The notes under the pieces: generated by a model
The model's input: only the letters and a program-made list of their open reading frames with translations
What the model was told of the DNA's origin: nothing
Database searches by the model: none
Origin: Desulfococcaceae bacterium HSG8
GTDB taxonomy: Bacteria > Desulfobacterota > Desulfobacteria > Desulfobacterales > 4be13
Direction: 5' to 3'
NCBI GenBank assembly: GCA_030378015.1
Contig: JAUCGG010000021.1
Coordinates: forward strand, 1-43,257
Length of the DNA: 43,257 bases
Shown: positions 15,474 through 22,162 of the stretch, one piece after another
Numbering within the stretch: the stretch's first letter is position 1
How the letters are laid out: every line of letters starts with the position of its first letter
Program-made: the position numbers and the translations under genes

Positions 15474-16820
15474 ATGGTAAAAATAATGAAAAAACACACT
15501 ACATCCCAATCTCCCCCGCAGCGATTCCGCTTGCCGATGAACGATGAGGGAATTTTCTCCGGCTGCGAGATAAGTGACATGCTCATACACTGTGTCATCT
15601 CGTTTGATAAACGGATTGATGAGAACCGCATGTCAGAAGCGGTAAGACTGACCTTGGACGCCGAGCCGGTTCTCGGTTGCCGCCTTGGGGCGAACTGGTG
15701 GCGTATGTATTGGGAACGCAGGACAGACCTCGACTCCCTTGAACTTTTCAAGATCACAGTATCCGAAGACGTTGAAGAGGAAGTTATCCGCTTTTTGTCC
15801 GTTCCGGCTGATCCCCGTAAAGACCCGCAGGTGGGGGTTCTTCTCATTCGCTCTGAGACAGATACGCTTTGTATAAAGGTAAATCATACGGTATCAGATG
15901 CAGGCGGGGTCAAAACTTATGCTTATCTGCTTGCTTCCGTTTATCGTAATCTTGCGGACAATCCCGGATACAAACCGGAAATCAACCTGAACGGCAGCCG
16001 CAGTATGCGTCAGGTCAGCAGACAATTTGGAATCATGGATAAACTCAGGATTATCCGCCGCACTTTTCGTGATCTGAAAATTAATGTTTTTCCCCGCCGG
16101 TATTGCAGTTTCCTGCTGAACAAGGGTGATATGTCTGATCGGGCCTTTGTAATCCTGCGGATTGGTCCTGACCTGTTTCGCGCTGTCAAGTCTTATGGCC
16201 GCAGGCGCGGGGCTACAATTAACGACATCATCCTTACCGCGATCTTCCGCGGGTTCGCCGACCTTATTAATCCTCCGTCAGAAGTGCCGCTGCGTCTTGT
16301 GACAACTGTTGATTTTCGTCGTTTCCTCCGAACAGGGAGAAGCGGGGCCATCTGTAATCTCTCCGGTATCCTTTATTTAAAGACGGAGCATAAAGCGGAA
16401 GCTGAATTTGATGATACATTGCTGCAGGTACGCGATCAGATGAACTTTATCAAGGGCGATTTTATCGGGCTTGGAAATCATCCTTACTTTGTGATACCTT
16501 CCTTAATATCCCCGGCTTTCTTTAATCTATGGCTGGGCAAAAAAATGGCCGACGCCCTGTTTCGCAATCTGCATAATATCCCTCCCGGATTTACAAATAT
16601 GGGGGCGATTGATGCGGAACAGCTTGTTTTCGGAGATGCCGAAGTAACTGACGCTTTTCTGACCGCGCCTGTAATCTTTACCCCGTTTTTTCTTATCGGG
16701 CTTAGCGGCTTTGGCGAGTCAATAACAATTAGTGCCGGATTCTCCGGAGCTTCAGTCAACAGGCCTGTTGTCGAAGGGGTTCTTGGTCGCATAAAAAGGG
16801 AATTGGTACTCCTGGCTTAA
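15474..16820 (+). CDS. Condensation-domain-like acyltransferase
   Basis: A 448-residue soluble protein with the fold-defining features of the condensation / wax-synthase / PapA superfamily: the acyltransfer motif NHTVSDAGG near residue 138 (H-x3-D), and a second half starting near the segment GATINDIILTAIFRG, which is the usual start of the C-terminal lobe. Such enzymes move an acyl group from a thioester to an alcohol or amine. No carrier protein, synthetase or polyketide gene is adjacent, so the substrate cannot be guessed. The start is uncertain: ATG 15474 and ATG 15486 are equally possible, and neither has a clear ribosome site. Confidence 0.72.
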   Translation: MVKIMKKHTTSQSPPQRFRLPMNDEGIFSGCEISDMLIHCVISFDKRIDENRMSEAVRLTLDAEPVLGCRLGANWWRMYWERRTDLDSLELFKITVSEDVEEEVIRFLSVPADPRKDPQVGVLLIRSETDTLCIKVNHTVSDAGGVKTYAYLLASVYRNLADNPGYKPEINLNGSRSMRQVSRQFGIMDKLRIIRRTFRDLKINVFPRRYCSFLLNKGDMSDRAFVILRIGPDLFRAVKSYGRRRGATINDIILTAIFRGFADLINPPSEVPLRLVTTVDFRRFLRTGRSGAICNLSGILYLKTEHKAEAEFDDTLLQVRDQMNFIKGDFIGLGNHPYFVIPSLISPAFFNLWLGKKMADALFRNLHNIPPGFTNMGAIDAEQLVFGDAEVTDAFLTAPVIFTPFFLIGLSGFGESITISAGFSGASVNRPVVEGVLGRIKRELVLLA

Positions 16821-16821
16821 T

Positions 16822-16888
16822 GGCAGCAGCTTGAAATCCCGAGGGTTCGGGCCACGCGGGGGGCTCGGATTGACAAATCGTTGCTGCC
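16822..16888. repeat. Inverted repeat after the acyltransferase gene
   Basis: GGCAGCA (16822-16828) pairs with TGCTGCC (16882-16888); the inner part ATCCCGAGGGTTCGGGCC and GGCTCGGATTGACAAAT resembles the core of the 12163 element. It starts two bases past the stop codon and may act as a transcription end, but no U-tract follows. Confidence 0.5.
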
Positions 16889-17018
16889 GTCAAAAAGCTG
16901 AATTTGATCGTGAATCCGGCGGGAGCAAATGAATCGCCTAAACGAAGATCAAAGCCGCACGGATTTTATACCCGTGTTCTGTTTTGGCTACACTCCGATT
17001 CTTTGTACCCTTGAAAGT

Positions 17019-17225
17019 TCAAAGCCCGGTGGTTGGCCGCCGTTTCCCGAAAGTTATTTCGCATGGCGAGTTTTTTGTTACGTGCTTTTCCAATTTATTG
17101 CACCAAAGCGACTGGAAGGTCCTGCAACTGCCATCCAAGGCGTCGACTTTTGCGAAATCGGCTGCTTCACACCGTAAATCACACCATTTGATTTTGTGGG
17201 TGGTGACACCCGCGTTTTCCGTCAT
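17019..17225 (-). CDS. Small Cys-rich cytoplasmic protein
   Basis: A 68-residue protein with six Cys. The pattern is WCDLRCEAADFAKVDALDG, then SCRTFQSLWC, then KNSPC. I recall short proteins with this arrangement (C-x3-C ... A-DG-SCRTF-x3-(Y/W)C ... KN-PC), annotated only as cytoplasmic protein, in anaerobic Deltaproteobacteria. The start ATG has AAGAGGAAAC upstream at a good distance. The Cys spacing suggests metal or cluster binding, but the function is unknown. It is transcribed alone, opposite to the acyltransferase gene. Confidence 0.65.
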   Translation of the reverse strand: MTENAGVTTHKIKWCDLRCEAADFAKVDALDGSCRTFQSLWCNKLEKHVTKNSPCEITFGKRRPTTGL

Positions 17226-17279
17226 AACTTGTTTCCTCTTAAAATTTCTTGAATCAGGCCGCCTGAAGGCGGAACTACT

Positions 17280-17417
17280 ACAGCAACTTGTAAATTCCTC
17301 CCCCCTTTTTTAAAGGGGGGCCGGGGGGGGATTTCTGCCGCAACACCTTTTTTTTGTAACATAAAATTCCCCCGGCCCCCTTTAAAAAAAGGGGGGGACG
17401 AACTTAAAAAGTGGTGT
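17280..17417. mobile_element. ACACC-type GC-rich hairpin element
   Basis: It begins ACAGCAACTTGTAAATTCCT and ends AACTTAAAAAGTGGTGT. The two arms CCCCCTTTTTTAAAGGGGGG and CCCCCTTTAAAAAAAGGGGG surround a CCTTTTTTTTGTAACATAAA spacer. The left flank is ACTACT and the right ACTACA, near-identical as expected for a 6-bp duplication. Confidence 0.72.
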
Positions 17418-17420
17418 ACT

Positions 17421-17470
17421 ACAGCAATTTCTCCCCCCTTTTTAAAGGGGACGAACTTGTAATTTGCTGT
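17421..17470. repeat. Short single-hairpin relative of the ACACC-type element
   Basis: ACAGCAATTTCTCCCCCC through to GACGAACTTGTAATTTGCTGT is a one-stem version of the preceding element, only 4 bases after it. The right flank ACTACG again resembles the 17274 site. Confidence 0.6.
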
Positions 17471-17488
17471 ACTACGAACTCTTTATCT

Positions 17489-18262
17489 TTATTTGTGCTT
17501 CAACTCAGCATCAAAAACGATATCTTCTTCTATTGCAACACGCTCTTCCTTATAAGACCTGTGGTTTTTCTTTGTTACCTTTATCTTATAAGTTCCGCAT
17601 ATAATCTCATCAAATTTATACTGACCGTTTTCGTCTGTTTTGATTACGTGTTTGTCGGTTTCGCTTTTCAGCTTAACCTTCGCATTCCTGATGGGTTTTC
17701 CTGTGCGTTTATATGTAATCTTACCGGAAACAGAGCATATCGGTTCCGCGTCAGCAGTCTTTATGCCTTCCATCAGGTACGGATCGGAAAACTGCCCGTC
17801 GGAAACGCTTTTGGACTGATAATATCCGTTTGCCAAGTCACCGTTCATGTTAAATTCATAAAAGCATGTTACGGCATCTTTATAAATAATTCCCCGAAAA
17901 CCGCGGCCTTCCATGAACACCCTGTCCGCAAAATAGAAGCCCCCGGAATAGGCATCCGTGCCGGATTCAATAAAGCAGCCCACCCTGACAGAGCCATTAG
18001 AAGTGGTTGATATACCAGGTTCAAAGTAAACGGTATCTGTAATTTCGGTTCCCCCTTCGCTATAGCTGAACTCCCACGTTGTCCCGATCAATGCATCCAA
18101 GTCGTTCGGGTCCTTTGAGAACCATACAGAATCGTCAGACCGTTTTATTTTAAATTCAAGTTCACTGATTTCAATATCAGCAGGATTCGCTGGGAATCCG
18201 GTGCTGACAAGCCCGAAAAGAAAAACTGCCGTCAGAGCGGCCATAATCAGATTTTTTTTCAT
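17489..18262 (-). CDS. Exported protein with carboxypeptidase-regulatory-like domain
   Basis: A 257-residue protein with a signal peptide (MKKNLIMAALTAVFLFGLVS, cleaved after about residue 25). Residues 30-170 form a region I do not recognise, rich in Gly, Tyr and Phe with strands (GTTWEFSYSEGGTEITDTVY). The C-terminal part, from about 180, is a carboxypeptidase-regulatory-like beta-sandwich: VSGKITYKRTGKPIRNAKV, then TDENGQYKFDEIICGTYKI and an R-x4-EE tail. AAGGAGG 6 bases before the ATG gives a firm start. Periplasmic or outer surface. It stands alone between repeat elements. The domain usually mediates binding or anchoring; no enzyme motif is visible. Confidence 0.8.
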   Translation of the reverse strand: MKKNLIMAALTAVFLFGLVSTGFPANPADIEISELEFKIKRSDDSVWFSKDPNDLDALIGTTWEFSYSEGGTEITDTVYFEPGISTTSNGSVRVGCFIESGTDAYSGGFYFADRVFMEGRGFRGIIYKDAVTCFYEFNMNGDLANGYYQSKSVSDGQFSDPYLMEGIKTADAEPICSVSGKITYKRTGKPIRNAKVKLKSETDKHVIKTDENGQYKFDEIICGTYKIKVTKKNHRSYKEERVAIEEDIVFDAELKHK

Positions 18263-18308
18263 TTAAGCCTCCTTAATTAATCCTTAATCCGAAAGGTTAC
18301 ATATAATC

Positions 18309-18356
18309 CGGAGTGCCAAGCTTACAGTTTGGCCAAACTGTAAGTTTGGCACTCCG
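18309..18356. repeat. GGAGTGCCAA palindrome upstream of the exported-protein gene
   Basis: CGGAGTGCCAAGCTTACAGT and its mirror ACTGTAAGTTTGGCACTCCG form one long stem with TTGGCCAA at the tip. Relatives occur at 25058-25160, 25265-25290 and 31371-31445. It lies 47 bases upstream of the exported-protein start. Confidence 0.75.
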
Positions 18357-18520
18357 CCGATAAAGTCTGTTTAACCTAAAAAATGAATATAAGCAATACC
18401 AATTTACAGGATAATTACATCAGATTTTTATTTGTTTGAAATCAATAAATTATCGGAACAAAAAAATAATATGAACCAGTTTTTCTGGCATCTTTCATAA
18501 AAATAAAAGCTGAAAATAGT

Positions 18521-18654
18521 ACAACAACTTGGAAATTTCTCCCCCTTTTTTAAAGGGGGGCCGGGGGGGATTTCTGCCGTAACCTCCTTTTTTGTAACAT
18601 AAAATCCCCCCGGACCCCTTTAAAAAAGGGGGGGACGAACTTAAAAAGTGGTGT
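18521..18654. mobile_element. ACACC-type GC-rich hairpin element
   Basis: It runs from ACAACAACTTGGAAATTTCT to AACTTAAAAAGTGGTGT, the same arms and spacer as 17280-17417. The flanks AATAGT and ACTAGT agree at five of six positions. Confidence 0.72.
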
Positions 18655-18677
18655 ACTAGTTTAGATTTTTTCCGGCT

Positions 18678-18725
18678 GTAGAACAATTTTTCAAATTGTT
18701 TAAACAATTTGAAAAATTGTTCTAC
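18678..18725. repeat. Perfect 48-bp palindrome
   Basis: GTAGAACAATTTTTCAAATT and its exact mirror AATTTGAAAAATTGTTCTAC are joined by GTTTAAAC. It lies 138 bases upstream of the nnr gene. A shorter relative stands at 21959-21978. It could form a hairpin or bind a dimeric protein; no function is shown. Confidence 0.75.
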
Positions 18726-18863
18726 AATAAAGTAATCAGAGTTCCGGGGTTTAGCTTTTGATCATATTCTCCTTGAAAATATCAGTGCGAGTATGATAAA
18801 TTTATGGGATCAGTGAAAACGTCACTCCCGGGAGGGCTGTGACAAACCCAGACGAGGTGAAAG

Positions 18864-20432
18864 ATGAAAATCAGCAGTGTTTCCGAAATGAGGAATCTGG
18901 ATGGGACAGCCATAGAAAAATTCGGCATTCCGGATGAGCTTTTAATGGAAAATGCAGGTCATGCCGCATATGATGTGCTACACAGGGAATTCGGGATCAG
19001 GGATAAAGCATTTGCTGTCTTCTGCGGTATCGGTAATAACGGCGGGGACGGCCTTGTGATTGCAAGAAAAATTCATTCAAACGGGGGCCTGGTTCAGGTG
19101 TTCCTCCTGGGTGATCCGGGTAAATTCAAAGGCACAGCAAAGATGAATTTTGATATCATATCCCGGCTCCCTGTGACGGTTCGACAGGTTGAATCCGCAG
19201 AATCTGTAAAATCGGATGTTTTACACAGCCATGCTGTTGTAGATGCCATATTCGGAACGGGTCTGGCACGGGATGTGGGCGGACTGTACCGGGAAATCAT
19301 AGAACTGATCAATGAGAGTGGGAAAACCGTTCTGAGTGCGGATATTCCCTCCGGTATTGACGGGGATACGGGTAGAATAATGGGCGTTGCAGTAAAAGCA
19401 GATTACACCGTTACCTTCGGACTTCCGAAAATCGGAAATATGCTTTTTCCCGGATATGAGCGATGCGGAAAACTTTATGTTACCCATATATCCTTCCCTC
19501 CTTCTATGTATGAATCGCTGAAAGCCGAAATCAATTGTCCGCCGAAGCTGCCTCCCAGGAGTCAGGACGGGCATAAGGGAAGTTTCGGTGAGGTATTGTT
19601 CATTGCCGGCGCGCGCAGCTATTTCGGAGCACCGTACTTTTCGGCCCTGTCCTTCCTGAAAGCAGGCGGCGGATATTCCCGGCTTGCTGCACCCGGATCT
19701 GTAACGCCGTTCATTGCCGGCAATGGAAATGAAATTGTCTTTATTCCCCAGGAAGAAACCGTTTCCGGAAGCCTTTCCCTTGAAAACAAGACGGGATTGC
19801 TGCTACTTGCGGATAAGATGGATATGGTGGTACTTGGGCCGGGATTATCTCTTGAAAAGGAAACCCAGGAACTGGTAAGGGAACTGGCAAAAGCCATTGA
19901 AAAGCCGCTCCTCATTGACGGGGACGGAATTACAGCAATATGCAATAACCCGGAACTTATAAAAGGACGGAAAGCAGAAACGATTCTTACACCGCATTAC
20001 GGCGAGATGTCCAGGCTGGCGAGTATGAGTGTGGACGACATAAAATCTGATACGCCCGGGATCCTCCGGCGTGCTGCAAAAGAAATGAATGCGATCATCG
20101 TATTGAAAGGAGCGCATTCCCTGATCGGCTACCCCGATGAAAGGATATTTATCAACATGAGCGGGAACTCCGGTATGGCAACAGCAGGGTCCGGAGATGT
20201 GCTGACGGGGGCCATTGCAGGGATGTTCGGCCTGGGGCTGTCTGTTTCGGATGCGGTGAGAAAAGGGGTATTTATCCACGGGCTTTCCGGAGACCTTGCG
20301 GCTGAAGACAAAGGGGAAGACGGTGTGACAGCCCAGGATATCCTGGACTACCTGCCCCTTGCCGTGAAGACAGACCGGGAGGGACTGAATGAAACCCTTC
20401 GGGAGCGTTTTATCGGTGTTCGGGTGATATAG
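18864..20432 (+). CDS. nnrDE: Bifunctional NAD(P)HX epimerase / ADP-dependent dehydratase
   Basis: This enzyme repairs damaged hydrated NADH and NADPH. The 522-residue protein has the epimerase domain first (about 1-215): LLMENAGHAAYDVL, CGIGNNGGDGLVIARKI and SADIPSGIDGDTG. The dehydratase domain is second (about 225-505): HKGSFGEVLFIAGA, LKAGGGYSRLA, VLGPGLS, LTPHYGEMSRL and the nucleotide loop AGSGDVLTGAIAG. Both active regions look complete, and the length is that of the bacterial fusion. GACGAGGTGA ahead of the ATG gives the start. The SDR gene follows 87 bases on and may share the transcript. Confidence 0.96.
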   Translation: MKISSVSEMRNLDGTAIEKFGIPDELLMENAGHAAYDVLHREFGIRDKAFAVFCGIGNNGGDGLVIARKIHSNGGLVQVFLLGDPGKFKGTAKMNFDIISRLPVTVRQVESAESVKSDVLHSHAVVDAIFGTGLARDVGGLYREIIELINESGKTVLSADIPSGIDGDTGRIMGVAVKADYTVTFGLPKIGNMLFPGYERCGKLYVTHISFPPSMYESLKAEINCPPKLPPRSQDGHKGSFGEVLFIAGARSYFGAPYFSALSFLKAGGGYSRLAAPGSVTPFIAGNGNEIVFIPQEETVSGSLSLENKTGLLLLADKMDMVVLGPGLSLEKETQELVRELAKAIEKPLLIDGDGITAICNNPELIKGRKAETILTPHYGEMSRLASMSVDDIKSDTPGILRRAAKEMNAIIVLKGAHSLIGYPDERIFINMSGNSGMATAGSGDVLTGAIAGMFGLGLSVSDAVRKGVFIHGLSGDLAAEDKGEDGVTAQDILDYLPLAVKTDREGLNETLRERFIGVRVI

Positions 20433-20519
20433 GAATCAATTGATTCACGATTTAGATTTACGATTATCAAACTCACAAACTCGTTAATCGCAAATCGTGC
20501 TCCAACGAAAGGAAGTATA

Positions 20520-21278
20520 ATGATTGATTTTTCTCTGAAAGACAGAATTGCACTGATTACAGGCGCGAGCAGGGGCATCGGGAAAGCTGTTGCAATAACG
20601 CTGGCGGACTACGGGGCCCATTGCATCCTTGTCAGCCGAAAAGCAGGAGGACTTGAATCGGTTGCTGAAGAAATAAAAGAAAACCGCGGCAAGGCTGATG
20701 CCATAGCTTGTCATATGGGATATGCGGAGCAGATAGAATCACTTTTTAAAGAAGTGGAATCGCGATACGGCAGACTCGATATCCTGGTGAATAACGCTGC
20801 AACAAATCCCCATTTCGGGGATATGTTAAGCGTTGATGAGGGGATATGGGATAAGACCAACGATGTGAACCTTAAAGGCCCTTTCTTTATGATTCAGCAC
20901 GGTGCGAGGCTGATGATCAGAAACGGCGGAGGCGCAATCGTGAATGTTTCCTCTGTAAACGGAGTGAGGCCGGGATTTATGCAGGGGGTTTATTCCATCA
21001 CCAAAGCAGCTATGATTTCAATGACAAAGGCATTTGCCAAGGAACTGGGGCAATACAATATTCGTGTAAACGCATTGCTGCCGGGGCTTACGGATACCCG
21101 ACTATCAAGAGCACTTATGGAGAACAAGCCCCTTTATGAGACTTACGCAAAACAGGTTCCGCTGGGCAGACATGCAGATCCCGGGGAAATGACAGGGGCG
21201 GTGCTATATCTTGTATCAGATGCGGCGTCTTTTACGACCGGAGCGTGTCTGGCGTGTGACGGGGGGATGCTGGTGTAG
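20520..21278 (+). CDS. Short-chain dehydrogenase/reductase (SDR)
   Basis: A 252-residue classical SDR using NAD(P)H. The coenzyme motif TGASRGIG is at 14-21, NNAAT at 91-95, the catalytic Ser in VNVSS (144 or 145), and Y158-x3-K162 in YSITK. The tail VSDAASFTTGACLACDGGM is usual for FabG-like and glucose-dehydrogenase-like members. The substrate cannot be read from sequence; the family includes 3-oxoacyl and secondary alcohol reductases. AAAGGAAG is 7 bases before the ATG. It follows the nnr gene in the same direction. Confidence 0.93.
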   Translation: MIDFSLKDRIALITGASRGIGKAVAITLADYGAHCILVSRKAGGLESVAEEIKENRGKADAIACHMGYAEQIESLFKEVESRYGRLDILVNNAATNPHFGDMLSVDEGIWDKTNDVNLKGPFFMIQHGARLMIRNGGGAIVNVSSVNGVRPGFMQGVYSITKAAMISMTKAFAKELGQYNIRVNALLPGLTDTRLSRALMENKPLYETYAKQVPLGRHADPGEMTGAVLYLVSDAASFTTGACLACDGGMLV

Positions 21279-21324
21279 CCGGGTGTCAAAATTTTATTGG
21301 TTCATGTAAAATCAGATAGTTACT

Positions 21325-21357
21325 ATGTTGGTTCGGATATCTGGGCTGAACCAACAT
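21325..21357 (+). terminator. Hairpin after the SDR gene, possible terminator
   Basis: ATGTTGGTTC and GAACCAACAT form a 10-bp perfect stem with a 13-base loop, 46 bases after the SDR stop. There is no run of U after it, so it may be a processing or stability hairpin rather than an intrinsic terminator. Confidence 0.4.
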
Positions 21358-21379
21358 TAGCTAAGGCGATTTCCAATAA

Positions 21380-21742
21380 GGTGATTTCCGGAAAAGAATA
21401 TAAATATACCAAGTGCGGTTTGTAGTTCCGCCTTCAGGCGGTGTCATGTTGCCTGAAGGCGGAACTACAAACTGGGCGTATTTACAAGTCAGGGGAGTGA
21501 TTTTCAGTCCGGGGGACGAGTGAAAACAGCCCGGCAATTCGTTGCCGGGTGAGTATTCATCACGTCCCGTAGGGACGACTGAAAAAAAGCTTTTCAGTCG
21601 TCCCTGCGGGACTGAAAAACGGGGACATTCGCCCCCGGCAATAAATTGCCGGGCTATTTTCAGTCGTCCCTCCGGGACTGCTCCAAGTTGTAAATGCGCC
21701 CCTACAAACTTTGATCTGGTATGTTTTTTATTGGAAATCACC
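21380..21742. mobile_element. GGYGATTTCC element with a nested GGGCG hairpin element
   Basis: The outer element starts GGTGATTTCCGGAAAAGAAT and ends TATTGGAAATCACC. Its central TTCCGCCTTCAGGCGG palindrome is complete. Just after the ACTACAAACT that closes the palindrome, a second element (21474-21702) is inserted with its target duplication. Without the insert, the outer element would have about the same length and structure as its sister copies. Confidence 0.82.
21474..21702. mobile_element. GGGCG-ended long hairpin element, 229 bp, 8-bp target duplication
   Basis: It starts GGGCGTATTTACAAGTC and ends CCAAGTTGTAAATGCGCCCC; the arms include GCCCGGCAATTCGTTGCCGG and the GTCCC-type stems, as in the copy at 13433. 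It is flanked by TACAAACT on both sides (21466-21473 and 21703-21710). Confidence 0.85.
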
Positions 21743-21745
21743 TAA

Positions 21746-21865
21746 GGCGATTTCCAACAATGAGTATAGCAGACTGAGGTTTGTAGTTCCGCCTTCAGGC
21801 GGTGTCACGCCGCCTGAAGGCGGAACTACAAACTAACCCCGGTATATTCTTTTCCGGAAATCACC
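21746..21865. mobile_element. GGYGATTTCC-ended hairpin element, complete copy
   Basis: It runs from GGCGATTTCCAACAATGAG to TTTTCCGGAAATCACC, with the full palindrome TTCCGCCTTCAGGCGG ... CCGCCTGAAGGCGGAA inside. It directly follows the previous copy, sharing a TAAG joint. A third, damaged copy covers about 21889-21958. Confidence 0.78.
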
Positions 21866-22162
21866 TAAGAACATACCAGAGTTGACGCCTTCAGGCCTCA
21901 TGCCGCCTGAAGGCGGAACTACAAACTTCGCTTGGTATATTCTTTCCGGAAATCACTTAAACGATTTGCAAAATCGTTCTACAGTAAAGTGTAAACTGAA
22001 AAATGAAGGATGCTTAAATTTCAAACTACAATTTGAAAATTTATTATATACAGGACAGGATCAACTCATGAACTAACTATTTAAATTTATGGAAAAACTA
22101 TTAATAAGCAATAGAGAAAAAAAGTCCCGATTTTCATGATCCCGATTTCGGCCCCGCTCTGC

